Below, one piece after another: positions 31,416 to 40,358 of a stretch of 64,000 nt of DNA. Positions within the stretch are counted from its first letter, which is position 1, and each line of letters opens with the position of its first letter. The notes below the pieces were generated by a model. That model saw only the letters and a list, made by a program, of their open reading frames with translations, was not told the DNA's origin and searched no databases. The stretch covers positions 124,001 to 188,000 of the forward strand of contig NZ_QWEQ01000005.1 of the NCBI RefSeq assembly GCF_009936045.1, given 5' to 3'. The stretch is from Emergencia sp. 1XD21-10 (GTDB taxonomy: Bacteria; Bacillota; Clostridia; Peptostreptococcales; Anaerovoracaceae). Made by a program: the position numbers and the translations under genes.

Positions 31416-33497
31416 TTATAATCCGTATTTTAATTTCTTTCTTGCGAGGGTGGTCTGGGGCAAACCCAGAAGTTCTGCCGCCCGTCTGGTGGTTCCCTCT
31501 TTTTTCAGAGCATACTCAATAATCTGCTTCTCCTGCTGATTCATCAGCTGATGAAAGTCCAGACTGTCACTATATTCAAAGCTTTTCCTGATATTAATCA
31601 TCATATCTCCATAAGCATTTTCATTGAGAATCTCATCCACATCTTCGGCTGTAATCACCACGTTCCTGCTGCTGATAATTAGGCGATGCATGACATTTTC
31701 CAGTTCCCGCACGTTGCCCGGCCAGTGATACTTATAAAGCTGACCTAAAGCCTCCGGCGACAGTTCCTTGTGGATTCTGTATTTTTTCGTCCAGCTGTCA
31801 GCAAAAGTCTGGGCAAGACACAGCACATCTTCCTTTCTTTCCCTCAAAGCAGGTACATCAATTTTACAAATATTCAGCCTGTAGTACAAATCTTCTCTGA
31901 AGGTTCCCTGCTCCACTAGGTCCTTTAAAGGCACATTATTGGCAACAATAACCCGCACATTGACAGAAATCTGTCTGGTACCGCCTACTTTGAAGAACTG
32001 GTTTTCCTGGAGCACCCGAAGAAGCTTTGACTGCATGTTCATTGACAGGGTGCCGATTTCATCGAGGAATAAAATTCCTCCGTCAGCAAGCTCAAAATAC
32101 CCCGTTTTTCCAGATGATGCTGCCCCGGTGAAAGCGCCCGCCTCATATCCAAAGAACTCAGACTCCGCTAGACCTTCTGCAATAGTGGCGCAGTTAATTT
32201 TCACACAGGGCTTTAAACAGCGATCGCTGTTCTGATGAATCAGAGAAAGAATCTTTTCCTTGCCGACGCCGGTTTCTCCCTGAATAATTACGTTGCAGTC
32301 GTACTTTGCCACATTCATGACTTCCTCAATCATGCTTTTCGTCACCTTGCTTTGATAGACAAAATCATCCTCTTTGCCCGCTGCAATCCGCATGATGTTC
32401 TCCGCCTGACTTTTTGTCAGTACTTTCTTCCGATTCTTTTTCTCGTAAAGACGATTGATTTCCTCCAGCTGATTCCTGATTTTACGCACAATTCGCAAAG
32501 TAAACTGGGGATAATCCTTCAGATACTGGTCGAAAGCATACATGGTGGTCATCTTACCAAGAGACTCCGCCGCCAATTGGGCTGCGCCATAATGATTTTC
32601 TACCGACGTAAAATACACATCGCCAAAAGGCTTTATCATCAGTACCGCTAATGTTTCTGCACCAAAAATATCTTCCGCTACGATAATCTGATCTACCTGA
32701 TCCAAATTCGGTTCTTCTCTTCGCAGTGCCTCAAAGGACGCAACCGGCATTGCTAGATTCGTAAAGAAAACTTGCCCTACAAGGGGTTTCATCACATTTC
32801 TAATTTCTTTTTGCGAAAGTCCTTCCCTGCTTTCCTCATCCATCACCACCGTCACATGAGAATCTGCAATTCCCGCCTCTTTCAAAGCCGCCGCATACAG
32901 CAGTGTACCATAGACAGTTCTTCCGATAATGACCAATTTTTTGTTGGCATGCTCCAGCGCAATATTATACGCCCCAAAGAGACTGCCCGCCTCATCAATT
33001 GCCGCCAAGGTGTAGTCCGGACTTAGATTCCTATCTGCTATGTGAACGGGCGATGTCTCAAAGAGAATTGCATAACCGCTACAAACAATCTGTCCGTAGT
33101 TAAAATCTATCTCGTGAATTTCTTCAATATATACAGGAATGCTGCTCAAAGAGGCGATACAGTAAATTCGGTCGCCTTCCACTGCACCTACCTCCGAAGT
33201 CAAATCTTCTGCAATCTCTTCCACCGTTCCTATCAGCACACCGCCGGAACCAATAAAAGGATTATGCAGTTTGCCTCGCTTCTCCACTAAATCCAAAATC
33301 TTACTCCGAATTTTGTTTTCATCATATCCGCTGCTGGTACAAATCTGCTGAAAATTCCCCCATTCTAAGTGAATTCGTTCAAGAGAAACTCTCGCTTCCT
33401 TGCTAAAAAGCGTGCGGCTGTTGTCAACTTTCCATGCCGTTGCCGGCACGACACCTTTGGGTTCTAATACCCGATTTAAACCATAATTTCTGTCCAT
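31416..33497 (-). CDS. Sigma-54-dependent activator with 3,5-diaminohexanoate dehydrogenase-like sensor domain
   Basis: 693 aa. Residues 1 to about 335 follow the lysine-fermentation dehydrogenase Kdd: VLEPKGVVPATAWKVDNS, LVEKRGKLHNPFIGSGGVLI and a Rossmann segment KKLVIIGRTVYGTLL. Residues about 375-620 are the AAA+ activator domain: Walker A GETGVGKE (407-414), sigma-54 loop GAFTGA (454-459), Walker B GGILFLDEIG (474-483). The C terminus is a Fis-type HTH (TTRRAAELLGLPQTTLARK). A dead or repurposed enzyme domain probably senses a lysine-pathway intermediate. It is flanked by two genes with -24/-12 promoters. Confidence 0.9.
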   Translation of the reverse strand: MDRNYGLNRVLEPKGVVPATAWKVDNSRTLFSKEARVSLERIHLEWGNFQQICTSSGYDENKIRSKILDLVEKRGKLHNPFIGSGGVLIGTVEEIAEDLTSEVGAVEGDRIYCIASLSSIPVYIEEIHEIDFNYGQIVCSGYAILFETSPVHIADRNLSPDYTLAAIDEAGSLFGAYNIALEHANKKLVIIGRTVYGTLLYAAALKEAGIADSHVTVVMDEESREGLSQKEIRNVMKPLVGQVFFTNLAMPVASFEALRREEPNLDQVDQIIVAEDIFGAETLAVLMIKPFGDVYFTSVENHYGAAQLAAESLGKMTTMYAFDQYLKDYPQFTLRIVRKIRNQLEEINRLYEKKNRKKVLTKSQAENIMRIAAGKEDDFVYQSKVTKSMIEEVMNVAKYDCNVIIQGETGVGKEKILSLIHQNSDRCLKPCVKINCATIAEGLAESEFFGYEAGAFTGAASSGKTGYFELADGGILFLDEIGTLSMNMQSKLLRVLQENQFFKVGGTRQISVNVRVIVANNVPLKDLVEQGTFREDLYYRLNICKIDVPALRERKEDVLCLAQTFADSWTKKYRIHKELSPEALGQLYKYHWPGNVRELENVMHRLIISSRNVVITAEDVDEILNENAYGDMMINIRKSFEYSDSLDFHQLMNQQEKQIIEYALKKEGTTRRAAELLGLPQTTLARKKLKYGL

Positions 33498-33777
33498 TCC
33501 TAACTCCTATTCCTTAACAATGCAAGGCTATCCTTTCTTAATCCTATGATAGAACCAGAAAAAAGTCAACCTTTTGAGTCATTTTTGGCGTGTAATTTTT
33601 ATATTTTTCTCAAAAATGGTTCGTATGCGTGAACAAGACACAATTTTTCTATGTTCTTAAAGTCCTTTTCATACCTTGCAAATACTGTCTCATTGCGTAA
33701 TTTTCAGACAACTTTCTACTCTTGGCACAGATATTGCTCTTTACATGGGTGGGATTTATTAAGTAAAGGAGAAAAAA
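33498..33777. promoter_or_regulatory. Divergent control region of the sigma-54 regulator and NhaC-type carrier
   Basis: 280 bp. Besides the -24/-12 promoter at 33722-33738 it has candidate activator sites: an imperfect GTTC...GAAC palindrome near 33620-33635 and an inverted CATTTTT / AAAAATG pair near 33578-33617. These are 90-160 bp upstream of the promoter, a usual distance for enhancer sites. The assignment is tentative. Confidence 0.35.
33722..33738 (+). promoter_or_regulatory. Sigma-54 promoter of the NhaC-type carrier
   Basis: TTGGCACAGATATTGCT: GG at 33724-33725 and GC at 33736-33737 with 10 bp between, a textbook -24/-12 element, 40 bp before the carrier start. Confidence 0.9.
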
Positions 33778-35286
33778 ATGAACGTTTTAAAAGCAATCTT
33801 CAAGTTCGTGCCAATTTTTATTCTGGCAGGACTGATGATGTCCGGACAGGACGCTTTGCTTGCTGCTACTATCGCTGCAGTTGCTGCGGTTGTTGTAGCT
33901 AAGCTGACAGAAAGAATTTCTTTTAAAGAATGTATGGACGCTGCTATGGACAGTGTAAAAAACATTATTGTGGCATTATTTATTCTGATGTTTGCCTATG
34001 CAATGGCCAGCGCCTTCATGTCAACAGGCGTAGGGGCTTCTGTTGTAAACATCGCTTTATCACTGGGTATCACAGCGAGAACTGTTGCGATTGTAGGGCT
34101 TTGCGTAACAGGCATACTCTCTGTTGCTACTGGCACATCTTGGGGCACCTTTGCAGCATGTGCTCCGATTTTCCTGTGGCTGGTGCATATCGTTGACCCT
34201 AACTGCATCGAAACCGGCAGCCTGCTTCTGACTACCTGTGCAATCGCAGGGGGCGCATGCTTTGGTGACAACATCGGTCTGATTTCCGATACTACCATCG
34301 TATCCTCCGGTATTCAGGGCGTAGAAGTTGTAGACAGAATCAGAAGTCAGGGCGTATGGTCTGTACTGTGTCTGGTTCTTGCTGCTATCGTATTCTTCAT
34401 TGCCGCTACCGTAATGGGGCTTCCTAATCAGGCGGTAGAAGCCTCCAACGTACTGGACTCCGTTCCACAGAGCGCGCTGGATTATCTGGCTGAAGAAAAG
34501 CCTGAAGCGATTAATCTTCTGGATCAGGTACAAAACGGCGTAGCACTTTACATGATAGTTCCTCTCATTCTGGTAATTGGCCTTGCAATTTCAGGGCTGA
34601 ACACATTCGGCTGTATCGGCACCGGTATCGTATCTGCCTACGTTCTTGGACTTTTCGCAGGCACTACTTCCTTCAACGGCGGCGGACTGCAGGACTATCT
34701 GAACATGTGTATGGACGGCTTTGCTGACGCAGGCAGCTGGGTAATCATCATGATGATGTGGGTTGCTGCATTCGGCGGCATCATGGGCAAGATGAAAGCC
34801 TTCGATCCGCTGGCAAACTTGATTGTAAGAGTTTCCCACAATGTAAGACAGCTAATGTTCTGCAACGGCTTGCTTTGCCTTACTGGTAATGCAATCCTGT
34901 CCGATGAGATGGCACAGATTGTAACGGTTGGTCCAATCATCAAAGGAATTACAGAAGAAAACGTAGAAGCTGAAACAGAAGAAGACATGTATAAGCTGAA
35001 ACTGCGAAATGCTACTTTCGGTGATGCAATGGGTGTATTCGGCTCTCAGCTAATTCCATGGCACGTATACCTTGGATTCTATGTTGGTATCGCAGCAAAC
35101 GTATATCCGCTGTTCCAATTCTCTAACACAGACTTCATCAAGTATAATTTTATGGCAATGATTGCTGTAGCTTCTATTCTGATTCTGACTGTCACCGGTC
35201 TGGATAGAGTGATTCCGCTCTTCGGACTGCCAAAAGAACCAAAAGTCAAACTCAGGAAAAAAACAGACAAAGAAAACATCGCGTAA
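33778..35286 (+). CDS. NhaC-family Na+/H+ antiporter-like carrier, possible lysine or amino-acid transporter
   Basis: 502 aa integral membrane protein with about 11-12 hydrophobic segments. Family motifs: GTSWGTFAACAPIF and GACFGDNIGLISDTTI. NhaC-type carriers exchange cations or amine-containing compounds; a branch of the family (LysW) is predicted as lysine carriers in lysine fermenters. The strict sigma-54 promoter, the divergent Kdd-like regulator and the Kce-type enzyme elsewhere in the window favour an amino-acid substrate here, but this is inference. Ribosome site AAAGGAG precedes ATG. Ends in a strong terminator. Confidence 0.85.
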   Translation: MNVLKAIFKFVPIFILAGLMMSGQDALLAATIAAVAAVVVAKLTERISFKECMDAAMDSVKNIIVALFILMFAYAMASAFMSTGVGASVVNIALSLGITARTVAIVGLCVTGILSVATGTSWGTFAACAPIFLWLVHIVDPNCIETGSLLLTTCAIAGGACFGDNIGLISDTTIVSSGIQGVEVVDRIRSQGVWSVLCLVLAAIVFFIAATVMGLPNQAVEASNVLDSVPQSALDYLAEEKPEAINLLDQVQNGVALYMIVPLILVIGLAISGLNTFGCIGTGIVSAYVLGLFAGTTSFNGGGLQDYLNMCMDGFADAGSWVIIMMMWVAAFGGIMGKMKAFDPLANLIVRVSHNVRQLMFCNGLLCLTGNAILSDEMAQIVTVGPIIKGITEENVEAETEEDMYKLKLRNATFGDAMGVFGSQLIPWHVYLGFYVGIAANVYPLFQFSNTDFIKYNFMAMIAVASILILTVTGLDRVIPLFGLPKEPKVKLRKKTDKENIA

Positions 35287-35306
35287 ATTCCAGTATAATC
35301 CCACCT

Positions 35307-35345
35307 AAAAGGCGCAGGCTCTCATCAAAGAAGCCTGCGCCTTTT
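35307..35345. terminator. Strong bidirectional terminator
   Basis: AAAAGGCGCAGGCT / AGCCTGCGCCTTTT, a 14-bp perfect stem between the convergent carrier and GAPDH genes. Confidence 0.9.
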
Positions 35346-35357
35346 CTTATCCGCATA

Positions 35358-36374
35358 TTAAAGGAAATTTCTCAGATATTTCAGCGTTCTTATCATCTGA
35401 GACACGTAGCTGCATTCGTTATCATACCATGCAACCACACGAACCTCATAAATCTTGGTGCCGCATCTTTGAGCAAGGGTTTGTGTAGCGTCAAAGAGGG
35501 AACCGTAGTTCATGCCGATGATATCGCTGGATACCAACTCTTCCTCTGTATAGCCAAAAGACTCGCTGGCAGCAGCCTTCATGGCCGCATTAATGCCTTC
35601 TACCGTTACAGACTCTGTCTCGTCTTTCAGTGTAGCATCCAAAATAGTGATAGATCCGGAAGGCACTGGTACACGCTGTGCAGAGCCAATCAGCTTTCCA
35701 TCAAGTTCTGGAATCACCAGACCGATAGCCTTTGCTGCACCGGTGCTATTAGGCACGATATTGACTGCACCAGCCCTTGCACGGCGAAAATCGCCTTTTC
35801 TGTGGGGTCCGTCCAAAAGCATCTGATCTCCGGTGTAAGCGTGAATGGTCGTCATAAAACCGGTACGAATTTCCCGGTAATCGTTAAGCGCCTTTGCCAT
35901 AGGAGCCAGACAGTTGGTGGTGCAGGACGCTGCGGAAATGATATCATCTTCGGCAGTCAATGTTTCATGGTTAGTTCCGTAAACGATAGTCTTTAAATCG
36001 TTTCCAGCAGGAGCAGAGATTAGAACCTTCTTTGCACCAGCGCGAAGATGCGCCTCTGACTTTGCTTTGGAGCAGAAAAAGCCTGTGCATTCCAGCACGA
36101 TATCTATACCCAGTTCTTTCCACGGCAACTGCTGCGGTTCTTTCTCCGAAAGAATCGCAATCTTCTTTCCGTCTACCGTGATGGAGTTTTCATCGCTGGT
36201 CACCGTATGACCGCGGTATCCGCCCTGCACGCTGTCATACTTCAGCAGATGTGCCAGCATCGCCGGTTCTGTCAGGTCGTTGATGGCTGTGACCTCCATA
36301 GTTTCATCTTCAAAAATCTGTCTGAATGCCAGCCTACCGATTCGTCCAAATCCATTAATTGCAATCTTTGTCAT
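35358..36374 (-). CDS. gap: Glyceraldehyde-3-phosphate dehydrogenase
   Basis: Glycolytic enzyme oxidising glyceraldehyde-3-phosphate with NAD+ and phosphate. 338 aa, type I. N-terminal Rossmann motif [14 protein letters not shown], catalytic Cys in [12 protein letters not shown], and the C-terminal [12 protein letters not shown] block are intact. It has its own promoter and stands alone rather than in the usual gap-pgk-tpi cluster, so it could be a second, specialised copy. Confidence 0.96.
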   Translation of the reverse strand: MTKIAINGFGRIGRLAFRQIFEDETMEVTAINDLTEPAMLAHLLKYDSVQGGYRGHTVTSDENSITVDGKKIAILSEKEPQQLPWKELGIDIVLECTGFFCSKAKSEAHLRAGAKKVLISAPAGNDLKTIVYGTNHETLTAEDDIISAASCTTNCLAPMAKALNDYREIRTGFMTTIHAYTGDQMLLDGPHRKGDFRRARAGAVNIVPNSTGAAKAIGLVIPELDGKLIGSAQRVPVPSGSITILDATLKDETESVTVEGINAAMKAAASESFGYTEEELVSSDIIGMNYGSLFDATQTLAQRCGTKIYEVRVVAWYDNECSYVSQMIRTLKYLRNFL

Positions 36375-36453
36375 GTTTCACACCCTCCTCATTGTACTGC
36401 CCGTTTTTAACACCCGCATGTAATCCCCTGTCAGCAGGCAGTCTGTTAACTAT

Positions 36454-36481
36454 AGTATAGCACAAACCCAACCAAAGTTAA
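36454..36481 (-). promoter_or_regulatory. Sigma-A promoter of gap
   Basis: On the minus strand TTAACT, 16 bp, TATACT, with TGC directly before the -10 (extended -10). About 80 bp before the gap start. Confidence 0.6.
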
Positions 36482-36526
36482 TCACAAAAACCAAGATGCG
36501 ATGAATTATTTAAAAATTTTTAAAAT

Positions 36527-36558
36527 TTTCTGCTGCAACTGCAGGATTGGAGCAGAAA
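36527..36558 (-). terminator. Terminator of pcp
   Basis: TTTCTGCT / AGCAGAAA on the minus strand with a T-rich tail, 14 bp after the pcp stop. Confidence 0.55.
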
Positions 36559-36571
36559 TCATCTATCGTTA

Positions 36572-37210
36572 TCACTGCAGTGTTCCCATAGATACATGGC
36601 TTTCTTCTCCGCAGAGCGCCGCGGAAATGGCAGCCTGCAGTCCCTTAACCATGTCAGCAAGTTCCATCGACGGCATGTCAGGTCGTTCCGTCACCTGTTC
36701 AGGAATATATGGCACATGAATAAAGCCCGCCTTCATCTGGGGATAAAACTTGTCCGCTAAATATAATGCTTCATATAACAGAGTGTTGCAAACGTAACTT
36801 CCCGCAGAATAAGACAACTCTGCCTTAACACCAACAGCTCTAATCCGCTCAACCATAGCCTTCACTGGCAAAGTAGCAAAGTAAGCATTTGCTCCGTCTT
36901 CTCTAATGGGCACATCAACAGGCTGCTTTCCATCGTTATCAGCAATCCGTGCATCAATCAGGTTAATTCCAATTCGCTCTACCTCAATCGCATCAACGCC
37001 TCCCGCCTGCCCAATACACAGCACCATATCAGGGCGATGCAGTTTTACTTCCCCTGCAAAAACTTCTCTACCCCGGTCAAAGACTACCGGAATTTCTTTT
37101 TTTATTATCTGTGCTCGCACGATTTCATCGGGCAAAAGCCGTACTGCTTCCCAAGAAGGATTCATCACTTCTCCTCCAAAAGGTTCAAAACCCGTTATCA
37201 ATAATTTCAT
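36572..37210 (-). CDS. pcp: Pyroglutamyl-peptidase I
   Basis: Cytoplasmic cysteine peptidase that removes N-terminal pyroglutamate from peptides. 212 aa starting MKLLITGFEPFGG. Catalytic residues are visible: Glu in AGGVDAIEVERIG, Cys in SAGSYVCNTLLYEA, His in GFIHVPYIPEQ. ATG at 37210 follows AAAGGAG; the 21 upstream codons in frame are discounted. It fits a peptide- and amino-acid-using lifestyle. Confidence 0.94.
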   Translation of the reverse strand: MKLLITGFEPFGGEVMNPSWEAVRLLPDEIVRAQIIKKEIPVVFDRGREVFAGEVKLHRPDMVLCIGQAGGVDAIEVERIGINLIDARIADNDGKQPVDVPIREDGANAYFATLPVKAMVERIRAVGVKAELSYSAGSYVCNTLLYEALYLADKFYPQMKAGFIHVPYIPEQVTERPDMPSMELADMVKGLQAAISAALCGEESHVSMGTLQ

Positions 37211-37358
37211 CTGTTGTGACTCCTTTATTTTGTTGTACATGTCCGTCAAACAACTTATTGAAAATTTACGCAAACATAATTCACAAGTGCTTTCTATATC
37301 AATACATCCGTCAGTAGATAAGTTTAATCATTTCTATGAGAATATAAACTATAAAACT

Positions 37359-37690
37359 CTATCTTGGAAAGAATCTTTGCAGTTCCTTAGTAATCTCCTG
37401 TACGTCCCTAGCAATCTTTTGTGCCTTTGATGAAGAAATACATGCGCTTTCCTCTACTACTAAAACATCTTCCATGCCGGATTCTTTCCATTTCCATTGA
37501 CGCAGGTAGCACGCTCACCGCCAAGACTGCTGCTGTAGGTCAAATCATATGCAGGGGATAATTTCCACACACCTTTTTTATCCAGCCAGTCATCTTCATA
37601 TTGAAAGGCAGTCAAATTTCGTTCATATTTTGCCAAAGTACCGATTTTTCTTCCGTCAGGAAAAACAGACAGCACATTAATCTCTTTCAT
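37359..37690 (-). pseudogene. hipA: HipA-type kinase remnant with internal deletion and frameshift
   Basis: Begins like HipA (MKEINVLSVFPDGRKIGTLA, FQYEDDWL) but jumps straight to the C-terminal end of the family (KKGVWKLSPAYDLTYSSSLG, ATCVNGNGKNP), losing nearly all of the kinase core. The frame then ends AWKMF and stop, while another frame continues the homologous tail: MEDVLVVEESACISSSKAQK to FFPR, stop at 37359-37361. So a deletion of roughly 250-300 residues plus a one-base shift. The product cannot be a kinase. Confidence 0.75.
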
Positions 37691-37961
37691 GAATAATCTC
37701 CTCAATGGATCTGTAGCGCCTCTGTGCGAACAGTTTCAAAAAATCCTCCTGATAATCCAGTGTCTCAGCGATTTTAATCAGAGACTCCATAGATATCTTT
37801 CCCTTATTCTCAAAGTGTTTTAAAGAGCCAAGACTGACCCCGGACTTTCTGGCAAGTTCCTCCTGAGTAAGCCCCGCCTCTTTCTTTCGCCGTCTGGCAT
37901 TCTTAGCAATTTCCAGTTCTATCTCTCTGGGAGATTTTATTAAATCCAAAATCGTATTCAT
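37677..37961 (-). CDS. HipB-like XRE regulator/antitoxin
   Basis: 94 aa. Cro/C1 helix-turn-helix: KNARRRKKEAGLTQEELARK then SGVSLGSLKHFENKGKISM. It overlaps the hipA remnant by 14 bp, the standard hipBA layout. With the kinase destroyed it is probably an orphan regulator. The TTG 12 codons upstream is actually the -35 of the promoter, so ATG 37961 is the likely start; no ribosome site is visible and the predicted RNA start falls at or next to this ATG. Confidence 0.8.
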   Translation of the reverse strand: MNTILDLIKSPREIELEIAKNARRRKKEAGLTQEELARKSGVSLGSLKHFENKGKISMESLIKIAETLDYQEDFLKLFAQRRYRSIEEIIHERD

Positions 37962-37968
37962 AGATAAT

Positions 37969-37997
37969 ATTTTAGCTAAAGACGCTGTTTTTGTCAA
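37969..37997 (-). promoter_or_regulatory. Promoter and operator of the HipB-like gene
   Basis: On the minus strand TTGACA, 17 bp, TAAAAT. The -10 overlaps a perfect 10-bp palindrome TTTAGCTAAA (37971-37980), a likely operator for the HipB-like protein. RNA would begin about 37962, giving a leaderless or nearly leaderless message. Confidence 0.6.
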
Positions 37998-38126
37998 ATT
38001 CAGATAATATGATAGCTGTTTTTAGGCACATATTGCAATTGATGCCTCTTCAAGGCCTCTCATTATTAAATAGTACACTATTTATTCTTCTTTTCATAAA
38101 TAGACTTAAATATTTTTCAATCTACA

Positions 38127-38155
38127 TTGACTTTTCATTCCATCTATAGTATTAT
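38127..38155 (+). promoter_or_regulatory. Sigma-A promoter of the DUF2089 gene
   Basis: TTGACT at 38127-38132, 17 bp, TATTAT at 38150-38155; gene start 22 bp downstream. Confidence 0.65.
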
Positions 38156-38177
38156 AGCAATGAAAGGAGAAAGTCAT

Positions 38178-38942
38178 ATGGCAAAAATGATATCCCACTG
38201 TCCTGTATGCAGTACAAAACTAAATATTTCCACCTTAACTTGTAAAGGCTGCGGAATGGAGTTAAAAAATGATTTTGAATTAAATTCCTTCGACTCTTTA
38301 GACCCAGAGCAATATACTTTTCTCATTACATTTTTAAAGCACAGAGGTAATTTGAACGCAGTCCAAAAGGAACTGAATGTTTCTTATCCAACTGCAAAAA
38401 AACAATTAGACAATTTACTGGTATCACTAAATCTTTTCGATGACACAGCAGCAGATTCAACAGAAAATCAGGAGATAATAGATATGTCAACTTGGACAAT
38501 TCCAGAAAACAGTAATAAAGCGTCCGATATTATTAAACAGAAACTGATGGAAAACGGCGGAAAAGCTACCGTATATACAGTCAACGGTGGTTCTCATGAG
38601 ATTAGAGCTGCTTCCGATGGCCTTTCTTTCATCAGCAATAAAGTTAACATAAACCCGCCTTGGCAATATAAAGTATTTGATATAATCGTCGATTTGCTGG
38701 TTTCACAAGGAGGCACTGCTGAAAAAGGCAATGGAAGAGGCTACAAACTCGGCGAAGGTAAATGCACCGAAAAAACAGTTGTTGGAGCCATCGGCTATCA
38801 TTACTCGGGTAAAAGCCTTGGCGACTCTGTGCACGATCCTGTTTTTTTCTTAGCAGCTATCCTTGAATGGGCAGACATTGCATACAATGGTCGCGGAAAA
38901 CTCACTTTAACCGATAGTTACCGAAAGAAAATTAATCTGTAA
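38178..38942 (+). CDS. DUF2089 protein with zinc ribbon and HTH
   Basis: 254 aa. Residues about 7-30 form a zinc ribbon (HCPVCSTKL and CKGCGM), followed by a helix-turn-helix (FLKHRGNLNAVQKELNVSYP TAKKQL region), together the DUF2089 pattern, thought to be a transcriptional regulator. The C-terminal 100 residues (PPWQYKVFDIIVDLLVSQGG, GAIGYHYSGKSLGDSVHDP) are a separate unrecognised domain. ATG chosen because AAAGGAG precedes it. Target unknown. Confidence 0.8.
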   Translation: MAKMISHCPVCSTKLNISTLTCKGCGMELKNDFELNSFDSLDPEQYTFLITFLKHRGNLNAVQKELNVSYPTAKKQLDNLLVSLNLFDDTAADSTENQEIIDMSTWTIPENSNKASDIIKQKLMENGGKATVYTVNGGSHEIRAASDGLSFISNKVNINPPWQYKVFDIIVDLLVSQGGTAEKGNGRGYKLGEGKCTEKTVVGAIGYHYSGKSLGDSVHDPVFFLAAILEWADIAYNGRGKLTLTDSYRKKINL

Positions 38943-38962
38943 TTGTAGAGCTGATATAAAAC

Positions 38963-39011
38963 ATGAGCACCTTTAATAAGATTTTTATCTGAATTTTTTA
39001 AAGGTGCTCAT
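38963..39011. repeat. Long inverted repeat between two genes
   Basis: ATGAGCACCTTTAA / TTAAAGGTGCTCAT, a perfect 14-bp stem with a T-rich loop that itself can pair weakly. There is no T tail after the stem on the plus strand, so it may be a weak terminator or a processing site between the DUF2089 gene and the gene at 39055. Confidence 0.6.
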
Positions 39012-39054
39012 AGCCGGTTCTAATATCTTTATTAATAACAGGAGGTAGAAGCAT

Positions 39055-39357
39055 ATGGATAGACTCGCCTTTCGATTTCATAATGAACTAATTGATAAAA
39101 TGCACATCGCCAAAAAAGAATGCCACTACAATCCAACAAGATTTAACCAAATGATATCAGAGATTGGCGGCGTAGAAACTGCAAAAAAGCTAATTGATAA
39201 AGCAATGCGCAAAGGCGACTGCTCCGATGGATTCAGAACCCTATATATTCTTAACCGTTTAGATTTGACGATGGAAGATTCCGTATGTAAGGAAGAATAC
39301 CAAACTCTCTTTTCTAAAGAACTGATTGAATACTGTAGACATCTTTTAAATGGTTAA
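39055..39357 (+). CDS. Small hypothetical protein
   Basis: 100 aa: FNQMISEIGGVETAKKLIDK, then GFRTLYILNRLDLTMEDSV and KELIEYCRHLL. I have seen this pattern in short uncharacterised proteins and in tails of GIY-YIG or DUF proteins of Firmicutes; no function is known to me. GGAGG precedes ATG. The converging gene downstream is a GIY-YIG protein, which may be relevant. Confidence 0.75.
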   Translation: MDRLAFRFHNELIDKMHIAKKECHYNPTRFNQMISEIGGVETAKKLIDKAMRKGDCSDGFRTLYILNRLDLTMEDSVCKEEYQTLFSKELIEYCRHLLNG

Positions 39358-39359
39358 TC

Positions 39360-39412
39360 AAAATCACCCTAGCCATCCACACATTTAGTATATATGACTA
39401 GGGTGATTTTTT
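39360..39412 (+). terminator. Rho-independent terminator
   Basis: AAAATCACCCTAG / CTAGGGTGATTTTTT, a strong stem just after the stop at 39357. Confidence 0.85.
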
Positions 39413-39449
39413 AGTTTAATAATCCTCAGCGTCATTAAGACACGCTTTA

Positions 39450-40295
39450 TCAATTATCATTCATTCCAAATTCTTTAGATAGCAATTTATTTTTGTAAAG
39501 CGCTTCACACTGCATTACAGATTCATTAGATGCCGACTTAGGCAAAATTTGCAAAATTGAAAATTGAAATTTGTGATAACGCTCAGGGTCCTTGCAAAGA
39601 AGTTCTTTGATTTTCTTGTTCCCCCCATCTCTTGTATCTATGTATGCTTTCCATCTGCCGAGAAGTCCATCATTTCCATAAGCGGACCCTACATATTGCT
39701 GTCCGGAAACCGTGTCCACAATTAAATAGACTGCTTTCACCGCTTCCAGTGCCGTATGCCAGGATTCATAAACCGGACGATTTTTAATAATCGTATTCAG
39801 CTGGTCAAAAGACAATATCAGATTCTCGTAGCCGCTGAATACTTCTGCCGCACGTGACTGAATTGCCACAACTGGTTTTTCCAAAGAACCACTCTGATTC
39901 CATGCCAGCGTGCCTCTGCCCCAATCGATAATCAGCCGGTCTTCATATTCCTGCAGCAAATCCACATGTTCCAGATTAAAATATCCATTTTCCCCTGTAA
40001 ACCAATCGACATGAGGAAATCCTACAGGCATAACCTCCGGGGTTGCCGGTACAAATCCATCGACTTTGTACAATGCGTAGAATCTTGCCATCGTTCCCTC
40101 ATCACCGATAAATACAGCCCAATAGTCAAAATCCTTTGCAAAATTCCGGCTTTGTGTTCTTGTATACTCCCAAATCATTCCTTTTTTATAGCAAGGTTTA
40201 AACTGCTCACTTGTTAGTGAATGACGAATCACTTTTACTCTCTTGGGGTCAATTCCCACTTTTTGTAAAATGTCAGCAAAATTCAAGATTGCCAT
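39450..40295 (-). CDS. GIY-YIG nuclease-fold protein
   Basis: 281 aa. The C-terminal third carries the GIY-YIG pattern in the form VYLIVDTVSGQQYVGSA, with an Arg in LGRWKAYIDT and a downstream Glu in MQCEALYKNKLL. The N-terminal 175 residues (FADILQKVGIDPKRVKVIRH, DYWAVFIGDEGTMARFYALY) are an uncharacterised domain that often accompanies this nuclease. Possible role in DNA processing or defence. GAGGTG precedes the start. Confidence 0.82.
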   Translation of the reverse strand: MAILNFADILQKVGIDPKRVKVIRHSLTSEQFKPCYKKGMIWEYTRTQSRNFAKDFDYWAVFIGDEGTMARFYALYKVDGFVPATPEVMPVGFPHVDWFTGENGYFNLEHVDLLQEYEDRLIIDWGRGTLAWNQSGSLEKPVVAIQSRAAEVFSGYENLILSFDQLNTIIKNRPVYESWHTALEAVKAVYLIVDTVSGQQYVGSAYGNDGLLGRWKAYIDTRDGGNKKIKELLCKDPERYHKFQFSILQILPKSASNESVMQCEALYKNKLLSKEFGMNDN

Positions 40296-40310
40296 AAGTC
40301 ACACCTCTTC

Positions 40311-40344
40311 AAAAAGGAAGATTCCCTCCATGGAAACCTCCCTT
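40311..40344 (-). terminator. Probable terminator of metG
   Basis: Imperfect GGAGGTTTCC / GGGAATCTTCC stem with TTTTT after it on the minus strand, 14 bp downstream of the metG stop. Confidence 0.45.
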
Positions 40345-40358
40345 TGTCATTCCATCAT

